A DNA stretch of 45,042 nucleotides. It comes from Elusimicrobiota bacterium. Its GTDB lineage: Bacteria > Elusimicrobiota > Elusimicrobia > UBA1565. Shown here piece by piece: positions 21,821-29,510 of the stretch. The translations under genes were made by a program, and so were the position numbers. The number at the start of each line of letters is the position of its first letter. Within the stretch, counting starts at the first letter, position 1. The notes beneath the pieces are model-generated. The model searched no databases and was not told the DNA's origin. It saw only the letters and a program-made list of their open reading frames with translations. The stretch is taken from positions 1 to 45,042 of the forward strand of contig JACPXC010000062.1 in NCBI GenBank assembly GCA_016196755.1, given 5' to 3'.

Positions 21821-22701
21821 GGCGGGGCTTCCTGCTCCTGCTCCTGGCCGCCCCGCTGCGGGCCGCGGTCTCCGCCGAGGAGGCCCAGCGCATCCGCTCC
21901 ACCGAGCTGGCCGGCCACTACGAGACCGCCCTGCAGTTCTACACCAAGAGGGACTTCAGCCGCGCCGTCATGGAGTGGCGCGAGATCCTGCGCCTGGCCC
22001 CCGACCAGAGCTCGGCCGAGAAGATGATCGGTCTGGCCCGCGAGGAGATCGACAAGCGCGACCGCGAGAAGCAGGACGTCGTCTATGCGAAGGCCGCCTT
22101 CGGCGACTACGCCGGAGCCCTGGTCTCCCTGCAGACCCTCCTGCAGGCCGACCCCCTGCACCCGGCCTACGTGGTCCTGCAGGCCCGGCTCGACCGCATC
22201 TCCTTTGTCGTACCCACGGTCTCGACCGACACCAAGGCCTGGCAGGCCGCGGTAAGCGGCCTGAGCGGCTACCTGGCGCGCGAGGAGGACCTGCCGCTGG
22301 CCTACGACGGCCTGCGCCTGGCCAAGGAGCTCGACGCCAAGGAGCCGCTCTTCGACCGCCTGATCTCGGTGCTGTTGGCCGACAACCCCTCCCTGGCCCA
22401 GGACGCGCTGACCCCGGGGATGGGACTCATCGAGTACAAGCGCTACGTGGCGCTCAACAACATCTACGACGGCAAGTACGCCCAGGCCGCCGTGGTCTTG
22501 GAGCGCGTCCTCAAGCTGGCGCCGGAGGACGACATCGCCCTCAAGCGCCTGGGCTCGGCCTATTTCGCGATGCGCGAGAAGGGCCGGGCGCGGACCCTAT
22601 GGGAGAGGGCCCTCAAGCGCAGGCCAGACGACGCCCAGCTCAAGGAGTTCCTGTCGCGCGTCGAACTGCCGGCGGCGGAAGCCGCGGCGGCCCTCCCCTA
22701 A
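21817..22701 (+). CDS. Exported TPR protein of motor operon
   Basis: Product of 294 residues. A short signal peptide (RRGFLLLLLAAPLRAAVS) is followed by TPR-like helical pairs, clearest at about 35-65 (ALQFYTKRDFSRAVMEWREILRLAP), 85-120 and 205-285 (NIYDGKYAQAAVVLERVLKLAPEDDIALKRLGSAYFAM). It should be periplasmic and act as a scaffold. The GTG start overlaps the second MotB-like stop (GTGA), so it is made with the motor and probably links it to a cell-wall or outer-membrane partner; that link is inference. It is the last gene of the unit: the next gene starts 43 bases on with its own -10-like box. Confidence 0.85.
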   Translation: MRRGFLLLLLAAPLRAAVSAEEAQRIRSTELAGHYETALQFYTKRDFSRAVMEWREILRLAPDQSSAEKMIGLAREEIDKRDREKQDVVYAKAAFGDYAGALVSLQTLLQADPLHPAYVVLQARLDRISFVVPTVSTDTKAWQAAVSGLSGYLAREEDLPLAYDGLRLAKELDAKEPLFDRLISVLLADNPSLAQDALTPGMGLIEYKRYVALNNIYDGKYAQAAVVLERVLKLAPEDDIALKRLGSAYFAMREKGRARTLWERALKRRPDDAQLKEFLSRVELPAAEAAAALP

Positions 22702-22731
22702 GGACCCACGTAATCTTCGCCGCATCGGACC

Positions 22732-22737
22732 TAAAAT
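22732..22737 (+). promoter_or_regulatory. -10-like box (leaderless type)
   Basis: TAAAAT, five of six matches to the -10 consensus, ends exactly six bases before the ATG at 22744. No convincing -35 box is seen at 16-18 bases. The same spacing is seen with TATCCT (23866-23871) before the ATG at 23878. Confidence 0.4.
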
Positions 22738-22743
22738 ACACCG

Positions 22744-23841
22744 ATGCGAGTCCTTTGCGCCGCCGCGCTCCTAGCCACCGGGCCGGCCCGCGTCGTACCC
22801 ATTGCTCCGTCCCTGGCCCTCCCCGACCGGGCGCTGACCGGCCCGGCCGGAGACCGGGTCATCGGGCGCCTTGAAGCCGCCGCTCAGAAAGCCCTCCATA
22901 CCGGCGAACCGGCTCGAGTGGCCGCCTGGACCCTGGGAGCTCAATCGCTCTATCCGGCCCCGCTGCGCCGCTGGAAAGCCGAGTCCGGCGCCGAGTCCCC
23001 CGGCTGGGCCTTGGAGTCCCTGGAAGCGGAGCTGGCGCGCCTCAACGACCTGGGCCCGAAGGTCGACGCCCAAGGCCGTCCGGCTTCCCCCCTCCGACTT
23101 CCTCAGACCTATGTGCTGGAAGACGACGGCGGGTTCAGCCAAGCGGAGGTGGGCGGCCGCCTCAAGGCCCTCGACCTGCCCGACCTGCGCGAGGTCGGGG
23201 CCCTCCACCACCGCGGCAGGGTCGCCGTCACCGCCGAGGTGGCGCGCTACCCCAAGACCACGGCGCGCCTCCTGGCGGCGATGCTGTTCCACGAGGCCAT
23301 GGCGTCCCGGGGCTACCCGCACGCCGAGACGGCGCGCTGGCTCGAGAGCCTCACGGGCATGAGCGACGCCGCGCTCCAGCGCCACGTGGCCGACGCCCGG
23401 CTCTGGGGCCTGAGCGGCAGCGAGGCGCCGGAGTTGGGCTTCGACCCTCGGACCCTGAGCATGGCGCTTCACCCGTTCACGCGGCCCCGCCCATCGGGCT
23501 CCCATGAGGTGTTCTTCGACGCCGAGGGGGCCCGCAAGGTCTCGCTGGGGGTCGAGTATTCCGACGATCCTAGCGAGCGCCCGTCCCTGCGCTTCGGCTG
23601 GCTCGACCCCGACGGTGCGCGGGTCGTCGTCCTCCTGCTTCCCAGGAGCGAAGAGTCGCCCGAGGGACTGGCCGACGACGAGGGCATCATGGACGCCGAG
23701 GTCTTCGCGGCCTATCTCCTGCCGGAGTTCGACCGCGCCGTCGATGACCTCCTGGCGGACCCCGCCGTCCAGGCGGCCCCCGAGGTCGTCAAGACCTATG
23801 GCGCATTCACGGCCGCCCTGCGGGCCATGCTCGGCCGCTAG
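22744..23841 (+). CDS. Exported protein of unknown function
   Basis: Product of 365 residues. The N-terminus (MRVLCAAALLATGPARVVP) looks like a signal peptide. The middle has a helical stretch with MLFHEAMASRG, which contains HE in a helix but not the full HExxH of zinc peptidases, so I do not call it an enzyme. The C-terminal half has beta segments (VSLGVEYSDDP, LRFGWLDPDGARVVVLLLPRS) and an acidic helical tail. I recognise no family. It follows the motor operon with its own -10-like box and may be a separate unit. Confidence 0.75.
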   Translation: MRVLCAAALLATGPARVVPIAPSLALPDRALTGPAGDRVIGRLEAAAQKALHTGEPARVAAWTLGAQSLYPAPLRRWKAESGAESPGWALESLEAELARLNDLGPKVDAQGRPASPLRLPQTYVLEDDGGFSQAEVGGRLKALDLPDLREVGALHHRGRVAVTAEVARYPKTTARLLAAMLFHEAMASRGYPHAETARWLESLTGMSDAALQRHVADARLWGLSGSEAPELGFDPRTLSMALHPFTRPRPSGSHEVFFDAEGARKVSLGVEYSDDPSERPSLRFGWLDPDGARVVVLLLPRSEESPEGLADDEGIMDAEVFAAYLLPEFDRAVDDLLADPAVQAAPEVVKTYGAFTAALRAMLGR

Positions 23842-23877
23842 CTGGCGCGAACGCGCCGTCCGGGCTATCCTCTTGGC

Positions 23878-24486
23878 ATGCTCTCCCTGACGCTCTCGGC
23901 CGTCCTGCTGGCGGCCCCGGCCCGGGCCCAAGACCAGGACCGGAGACCTCTCAAGGGCAAGGTGTCCTTCGCGCTCAAACGCCTCGACATGCAGACCTTT
24001 TCCATGGAGCTCCCCGCGGATTTCGTGGACCTCCTCGAGGTCAAGGTCTCCAACGAAAGGGCCGAAGAGGCGGGGGAGAGCAACAACTCCCGCTTCCAGC
24101 GTTGGGTGCACGGCGCGGTCATAGCCGACCGGCCGCGGATACCCCCCGATGACCTGGCATGGCGCCTCAAGAGCTGCCCTTCGAGCGGCTCCGCGCCGCT
24201 CTTGAGCAGCCGGCGGATAAGCGCGGCGGGGGTGGAGGGGACGCAGGCGGTATGCGGCCCGACACCCAAAGTCCCCCTGCTCTTTCTGAGCGCGATGCTC
24301 AACAGCCGTTCGGAGGACCGCCATTACTCGATCGACCTGGTGTTCAAGGGCCTCCGCTATAGCCCCAAGACCCAGGCCTTCCTCGACAAGATCGTCGATT
24401 CTTTCAGGGCGCGCGCCCCCCGCGAGGTCCCGAAGACCGCGGCGCCCGGACCCGCCGCGCAGGGCTCCGTGCCGCTGCTGCGCTAG
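23878..24486 (+). CDS. Small secreted protein of unknown function
   Basis: Product of 202 residues with a clean signal peptide (MLSLTLSAVLLAAPARAQ). The mature protein has KVSFALKRLDMQTFSMELPADFVDLLEVKVS near its start, a central segment with two cysteines (KSCPSSGS, AVCGPTPK) and HYSIDLVFKGLRYSPKTQAFLDKIVDSF near the end. The last segment resembles the end of small lipid- or ligand-carrier-like secreted domains, but I recognise no family. It converges on the barrel gene with 17 bases between the stops. Confidence 0.7.
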   Translation: MLSLTLSAVLLAAPARAQDQDRRPLKGKVSFALKRLDMQTFSMELPADFVDLLEVKVSNERAEEAGESNNSRFQRWVHGAVIADRPRIPPDDLAWRLKSCPSSGSAPLLSSRRISAAGVEGTQAVCGPTPKVPLLFLSAMLNSRSEDRHYSIDLVFKGLRYSPKTQAFLDKIVDSFRARAPREVPKTAAPGPAAQGSVPLLR

Positions 24487-24503
24487 GACTACGCTAATTC
24501 TCA

Positions 24504-26420
24504 CTAGAACGACCACGACACTCGGGTCGAGGCCAGTATCTCGCTGAACTTGTTGCCCGGCGCCAGCTTGTCGTCGTTCTTGTTGTAGCCGGCCCCCAGG
24601 GTCATGTTGAGGGCCTGGGACTTGGCATAGGTGAACTCGGTGTTGAGCTGGGTGTTGCGCACGTCCGAGGGGAAGAGCGGGGCGGTGTTCTTGGTCTGGG
24701 TCAGCGTGCCCCAGACCTGACTGGTCCAGATCTTGTTCAAGCGCCGCGAGACGCTCGGCGAAACCGACAGCGAGGTGCGCTGGGAGCCGTCGACCTTGTC
24801 CTTGGTCGCCGAGCGGGACACGCCGAAGGAGGCGCTCATGACCGGCGAGATCCCCCAGGTCGAGGCGACCGACATCGTATTGGTGTCGAGGTCGTGGGCC
24901 AAGCGGTTCTTGTCCTTGAACCGGCTGGTGTTGAGGCTGGCGGCCACGCTGTTGCGGCCGAAGCGCTGGCTGACGGCGGCGCCGATGGTGGTGGTCTGGT
25001 TGTCGAGCACGGTCTCGGGCTTGCCCTTGGCCGTGACGAGGGCCCCGCTGAGGCTGATGCTCGTCTGGGTCTTGAGCTGCAGCGAGTCGCTCACCGAGAT
25101 GAAGCGCTGGGTGGTCGAGGTCTTGAGCCTGTCGTTGGCCAGGTTGTCGCGGTACTGGTTGATCGCCAGGCTCATCGAGTTCCAGCTCACCGGGTAGAAC
25201 CCTAAGCTGGCGTCGTAGGTCAGGCGGTCGCCGATCGAGCTCGGGGCTCCGAAGGAGACGAACTTGGGGCCGGCGCGGGACACGAAGGTCTTGAGCTTGA
25301 ACAGAGGCCGCTCCCAGCGCAGCTCGCCGCGCCAGGCGCCGTCCTTGACGCCTGGCTTGGCGGTGTCGGCCGCGAAGGTGGTCTTCTGCCAGTCGAAGAG
25401 CAGCTTGACCTTGTGGAACGGGTCGTAGGCCAGGCTGAGTCCATAGCCCGAGTTCTTCTGCGGCACCAGGGTCGGCCCGCGGAAAGTCGGCGATTTAGGG
25501 TCGGTCGAGAGCGACTGGGACTCGTCGGCGCTCAGGAAATAGTTGACCGCCGTCGTGACCTTGCCGAACAGCCGCCGCCCGAGCTTGCCGGCGTAGAGCG
25601 AGCGGGCGAAGCGGCCGTTGGTCGTGGCGGTGCCGGCCTGCGAGTCCACGGTCATCCCGCCCAGCACCGTCCACTCCCATTCCCCTCTGCGCTGCTCGAG
25701 CATCGCCCCGCGGGCGCTCTGGCCGTTGACGGACAGCTCGGAGAGCTGCGGGGAGATGTCGCCGCCGAAGATCGTCCCCCAGGGCGCGTAGAGCGTGAAC
25801 AGGACGGTGAAGGGATCGAAGACCTTGCCCTTCTCATGGAGGATATAGGCGTTGAGAAGGTAGGAAGAGTCCTTGAGCTTGCCGACGCCGTTGATCGTCG
25901 TGGCGCCGCTGTGGCGGTTCCAGCCGTCTCGGCTCGAGTTGCGGTAGGAGACCGTGACGTTCCCCTGGACCTTGTAGTCGACGTTCTTGGGCGGCTCCGG
26001 CACCGCCTTCTCGATGATGACGAACGGCTTGAGCGGCGAGGCGATGAGGGTCTGGGAGTCCTTGATGAGGAGCACGCGGTAGAGGCGGCGCCCGATGGCG
26101 GTGTCGGGCACGTGGAACGACAGCGACACCGAGGCCACGGCCCCCGCCGCCACCGTCTCGCGGGGCGAGACCTGTTCGGTGCGGCCGACCAGCTTCTCGT
26201 CGAGGTCGTAGACCTCGCCGATCCAGTAGTAGGTGCCCGCCGCCCAGGCCGCGTCGCCGGTGTTCACCGCCAGGGCCTGCAGAGCGACGCTCTCTCCTGC
26301 CTGGACGGGGTCCGGCGCGGGCACGGTGAACTGCAGGGCCGCGGAGTCCAAGGCCCATGCCGCGGCCGCCGTGCCCGTCAACAGCGCGGCGGCCAGCGCG
26401 AGGGACTTGGTTGCGTTCAT
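24504..26420 (-). CDS. Outer-membrane beta-barrel protein
   Basis: Product of 638 residues. A signal peptide (to about residue 23, AWALD) is followed by a periplasmic domain of about 130 residues rich in beta strands, then many amphipathic strands separated by short turns, ending in STRVSWSF with a terminal phenylalanine. That ending and the alternating pattern are typical of proteins inserted by BamA. The N-terminal part resembles CARDB/Ig-type domains (VPAPDPVQAGESVALQALAVNTGDAAWA). I cannot tell a pore from a secretion channel. It is the last gene of the giant-protein operon, 30 bases after the FecR-domain gene, so it may anchor or export the giant surface protein. Confidence 0.8.
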   Translation of the reverse strand: MNATKSLALAAALLTGTAAAAWALDSAALQFTVPAPDPVQAGESVALQALAVNTGDAAWAAGTYYWIGEVYDLDEKLVGRTEQVSPRETVAAGAVASVSLSFHVPDTAIGRRLYRVLLIKDSQTLIASPLKPFVIIEKAVPEPPKNVDYKVQGNVTVSYRNSSRDGWNRHSGATTINGVGKLKDSSYLLNAYILHEKGKVFDPFTVLFTLYAPWGTIFGGDISPQLSELSVNGQSARGAMLEQRRGEWEWTVLGGMTVDSQAGTATTNGRFARSLYAGKLGRRLFGKVTTAVNYFLSADESQSLSTDPKSPTFRGPTLVPQKNSGYGLSLAYDPFHKVKLLFDWQKTTFAADTAKPGVKDGAWRGELRWERPLFKLKTFVSRAGPKFVSFGAPSSIGDRLTYDASLGFYPVSWNSMSLAINQYRDNLANDRLKTSTTQRFISVSDSLQLKTQTSISLSGALVTAKGKPETVLDNQTTTIGAAVSQRFGRNSVAASLNTSRFKDKNRLAHDLDTNTMSVASTWGISPVMSASFGVSRSATKDKVDGSQRTSLSVSPSVSRRLNKIWTSQVWGTLTQTKNTAPLFPSDVRNTQLNTEFTYAKSQALNMTLGAGYNKNDDKLAPGNKFSEILASTRVSWSF

Positions 26421-26450
26421 GGTGTCATCCGAGGTCCGGCCCGCCGGCGG

Positions 26451-27197
26451 CTACTTCTTCTCGAGGATCGCCTCCGTCTCCTTCACCTGCCCGTCCTTGC
26501 CTCGGAACTGGATATTGAGCTTCCGGGTCTTGTCCGCCTCGCCCTGGAGGCGTTTGAGCGCCCGGCCGACGTCCTTCGGGCTGAGCGTCGTCTGCCACCT
26601 GCCGTAGTCGGACTGGCCCATCATCCGCGCGGCGTCGGGCGCCTGCCCGGCCCCGCCCACCTGCGTCATCATCCCGGCCCTAAGCGACTGCAGGCCGAAA
26701 GGGTTCTGCAGGTCGACGAGCCCCTCGTAGACCTTGACGGTCATGCGTCTGTCGACCTCGACGTCGGCCTCGGTGCCGCGCACCGCCGCCACCGCCAGCG
26801 GGCTGCGCACGTTCATCCCCGCCTTGCCGTGCAGCAGCCGCGTCCAGGCCTGCCCGGCCTTGGTGTAGACGCTGGTCGGCTTGGAGCCGCCCCCCGATTC
26901 CACGGCGAACTCCGAGTTCTCGTTGATGCGCATCTCCGCCCCGCCGACGAAGGCGATCGCGGTCCGCTCCCCGGCCCCGGTCTTGATGACGTCGGAGTCG
27001 TACACGAACTGCTGGAGCTTGAGCTTGGAGACCTTCCCGTCGGCCGAGGCCTTGACGGTAGGCGCCCCGCGCAGGTCCACGACCACCCCGGCCACCGGCT
27101 TGGGCGCCGGAGCCGCGGCCAGCCCGCTCGACAACGCCGCCGCCAGGCAGCCCACCGCCGCCAAGCCCAGCAGCCTTTGCATCCCTTGGTTCCTCAT
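26451..27197 (-). CDS. FecR-domain exported protein
   Basis: Product of 248 residues. Signal peptide, then a FecR-type beta domain: VAGVVVDLRGAPTV, DVIKTGAGERTAIAFVGGAEMRINENSEFAV, GKAGMNVRSPLAVAAVRGTEADVEV and KVYEGLVDL. Unlike sigma-regulator FecR proteins it has no N-terminal cytoplasmic part and no membrane helix, so it is probably a periplasmic or surface structural protein. The C-terminal 90 residues are charged and helical. The ATG overlaps the previous stop (ATGA) and has a strong AAGGAGG ribosome site five bases before it. A second Met five codons in is an alternative start. It lies between the CARDB/PrcB-like gene and the barrel gene. Confidence 0.85.
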   Translation of the reverse strand: MRNQGMQRLLGLAAVGCLAAALSSGLAAAPAPKPVAGVVVDLRGAPTVKASADGKVSKLKLQQFVYDSDVIKTGAGERTAIAFVGGAEMRINENSEFAVESGGGSKPTSVYTKAGQAWTRLLHGKAGMNVRSPLAVAAVRGTEADVEVDRRMTVKVYEGLVDLQNPFGLQSLRAGMMTQVGGAGQAPDAARMMGQSDYGRWQTTLSPKDVGRALKRLQGEADKTRKLNIQFRGKDGQVKETEAILEKK

Positions 27198-29203
27198 CGC
27201 CCCTCCTTGCCGCCTTCTTCCTGGAAGTCGCCCTTGAGCCCGGAAAGCCGCACGACCACGCCCGCGAACGGCGCCCCGCCTTCGCGTCGGACCCCGGCGT
27301 CCTCGGCGCCCTCCAGACGGTACGCCACCAGCAGACCGTTCTGGGACTCGGCGACGCGCGAGAACTCCACCCGCGAAGCCCCGCGGCCGGAGCCGGCCAC
27401 GACCAGGACGACCATCGACGCTTCGAAGTCTATCTCGGGGGCCGGGCCGGCGCTGAGCCGCTTCCAGAGGCGGCCGAAGTCCTTGGCGTCGCGGATGATG
27501 GCGCGGGCGCCGCGCGGACCGAAGCTGTCCACCGAGCGGCCGGCGAAGCCCCGCACGGCGCCCTTATTGGCCGTATTCTTCTTGGGCTCTCCTTCCTCGG
27601 TCTCGGCGGGCTCCTCCTCGAGGCCGGTGGGCGGCGGCCCCTCGAAGACTTCGGCCTCGGGAATAGGCGCCGCTCCGTCCCCTCCGGCCGGGTCCCGCCG
27701 CGGCCCACTGAGCGTGAGTCGGGCGGTGCCGCGCTTGAGCTGGTCGAGGAGCGCCGCCGCGTCGCCGGCCGAAAGCCCGTCGAGCCCCCGCAGCTTGTAT
27801 TCGCCCAGATCTAGACCCAAACTCTCCAGGGCAGCACCTAATCCCCCCAGGAGTTCCTCCCCGGACGGCCCGGCCTCCGCGGCCGCCTCTGGGCCCTCGG
27901 CAGGCAGGTTGTCGTCGGGAGCCGCGATCGGGTTGGCGAACATATCCTCGAAGGCGCCGGACACGCCGCCGACGGGCCTGTCGACGGAGATCTGGGCCTG
28001 TCCGCTGGCGAGCTGCTCGAGCAGCGCCTGCATGTCGTCGGCCGAAAGGCCTGCGCCAAAATCGACCAGAGAGTAGCCGCTCATGTCGGTGCCGGCCTCG
28101 GTGAGCTTCTGTTTGAGGGCCTCCCAGAGCTCGTCCTTGGTGAGCGGCCGGGCGGGGTCGGCGCCGCCGAGGCCGGCGGGGCGGGCGACCTGCATGCTCT
28201 TGCAGTTGTTGGGCACGTTGTCGTCGAAGAAGTCCAGGCAGGCTATCGCCAGGCTCTGCGCCTGATCGGGGGGCATCGGCGTGCTGAACGTATAGACGGC
28301 CCCGTCCCCCGGATTGAGAGCCGCCAAGATCAACGGGGAGTTGGGCGCCGGCAGGCCGCCCAGGCTCATGCGCATGGAGATGTTGGATTCGCTGCTTCCC
28401 CCCTGGTTTGCGACGCGGACGGAGAAGTTCATGCTGGCCCCGGTCCGGCCCGTCAGCTCTATCTCGGTCACCGCCAAGTCGCGGGTGAGAGCGGCGCTCA
28501 GGGCGGAGAAGTTCGCCGGGGTCTCGCTCTGGGCCACGACGTTGCCCGCCGCGTCCAGACCCTCGACCTTCCAATAGTACACCTGCCCCCCGGATAAGCG
28601 CAGGCGGGGGTCGGCGGGGTTTTCGGGGTAGGCCAGCACGTTCTCGGCGCCCTGCGTCGATTGGCTGAACAGAGCGTTGTAGAGCGAGGGGTTCTCGCCG
28701 ACGGTCACGCGGTAGCGCGTAGCGCCGCTGGCCGTCCAGCGGAAGGTGACCGGCCGGTCGCCGACCTCGCGCGCCCCGTTGGGCGGGTAGATCAGCAGGA
28801 TATTCGGCGAGGAGAGCGCGAAGCTGGCGCTCTGCGCCACGGTCTGCCCGTCGAGGGCGGCCTCGGCCGTGAAGGAGTAGAGGCCCGGGCCCGCAAAGAA
28901 CTGCGACACCGGGACGCCCGAGACCTGGCTGGCCGAGTTCCCTATCGAGCCCGGGACGGAGTTGCCCTGGTGCCTGAAGACCTCCTGGCCGGTCGGCGCG
29001 AGGATGCGAAAGGTGAAACGGATGCGGTCCACCGAGGCCACGGTATTGGCGACGCGCGCCTGGAGCGTCACGCGCTCGGTGTTCGAGAACTGGTTGCGGT
29101 CGGCCCCGGCGGCGTCCTTGACGAAGGCCCCGGCCCCGGTAAAAGCGGCGCAGGCCGGCCCGGAGGCGGAGAGGAGCGCCACGACGAGCAGGACGGTCCT
29201 CAT
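27194..29203 (-). CDS. Exported CARDB/FN3-like protein with PrcB-like C-terminus
   Basis: Product of 669 residues. Signal peptide (MRTVLLVVALLSASGPACA), then Ig-like domains to about 240, including an FN3-type segment ending YYWKVEGLDAAG. A CARDB-like domain follows (DLAVTEIELTG...FSVRVANQGG...DFFDDNVPNNC). Next come two copies of a short helical repeat: MSGYSLVDFGAGLSADDM then ALLEQLASGQAQISV, and LGEYKLRGLDGLSAGDAA then LLDQLKRGTARLTL. The end (about 560-660) resembles the PrcB C-terminal domain: ARAIIRDAKDFGRLWKRL, PEIDFEASMVVLVVAGSG, PFAGVVVRLSG. It is coupled by ATGA overlaps to the giant gene before it and the FecR gene after it. A periplasmic or surface role supporting the giant protein is inferred. 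Confidence 0.82.
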   Translation of the reverse strand: MRTVLLVVALLSASGPACAAFTGAGAFVKDAAGADRNQFSNTERVTLQARVANTVASVDRIRFTFRILAPTGQEVFRHQGNSVPGSIGNSASQVSGVPVSQFFAGPGLYSFTAEAALDGQTVAQSASFALSSPNILLIYPPNGAREVGDRPVTFRWTASGATRYRVTVGENPSLYNALFSQSTQGAENVLAYPENPADPRLRLSGGQVYYWKVEGLDAAGNVVAQSETPANFSALSAALTRDLAVTEIELTGRTGASMNFSVRVANQGGSSESNISMRMSLGGLPAPNSPLILAALNPGDGAVYTFSTPMPPDQAQSLAIACLDFFDDNVPNNCKSMQVARPAGLGGADPARPLTKDELWEALKQKLTEAGTDMSGYSLVDFGAGLSADDMQALLEQLASGQAQISVDRPVGGVSGAFEDMFANPIAAPDDNLPAEGPEAAAEAGPSGEELLGGLGAALESLGLDLGEYKLRGLDGLSAGDAAALLDQLKRGTARLTLSGPRRDPAGGDGAAPIPEAEVFEGPPPTGLEEEPAETEEGEPKKNTANKGAVRGFAGRSVDSFGPRGARAIIRDAKDFGRLWKRLSAGPAPEIDFEASMVVLVVAGSGRGASRVEFSRVAESQNGLLVAYRLEGAEDAGVRREGGAPFAGVVVRLSGLKGDFQEEGGKEGR

Positions 29204-29510
29204 CGCACCACCGCCAGCTTCTTGATGACCTTCCCGTTCTGGCCGTTGTTTCCCTTGACCTTGGTCATGAAGAGATAGACCCCCGAGGCCACCGACTCCC
29301 CGTCGTCGTTGGTGAGGTCCCAGACCGCGTGATAGAGACCGGGGGACGGGGAGTTGAAGGACGAGCCCGGCAGCTCCTTGACCAGGGTGCCCGCGATGTC
29401 GAAGACCTGGACCTGCGCCTCGAGGCCGGGCAGGCCGGAGACGAAGCGGAAGGTGGTCCGGCTGCGCGCGGGGTTCGGGAAGGCGAACACCTGCTCGGCG
29501 GGCAGCGGGT
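29200..29510 (-). other. FlgD-Ig-like C-terminal domain of giant protein
   Basis: About 100 residues: VFAFPNPARSRTTFRF, VQVFDIAGTLVKEL, GLYHAVWDLTNDDGESVASGVYLF, KKLAVVR. This pattern is shared by FlgD-Ig domains and type A sorting domains of type IX secretion. Without the secretion genes in view I cannot decide between them. Confidence 0.75.

Noticed and set aside
18255-22701. Motor operon as a standard flagellar cluster
   Set aside because: No other flagellar gene is nearby, and the FliF-FliG fusion lacks the ring-building domains.
23260-23310. HEAMA segment in the 365-residue exported protein as a zinc peptidase site
   Set aside because: The second histidine of HExxH is missing, so there is no support for an enzyme.
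25413-28076. An 887-residue open frame on the plus strand opposite the barrel, FecR and PrcB-like genes
   Set aside because: No signal peptide, motif or start context; it spans three real genes and their overlaps.
29200-29510. C-terminal domain as proof of type IX secretion
   Set aside because: The pattern also fits FlgD-Ig domains, and no type IX secretion gene is in the window.
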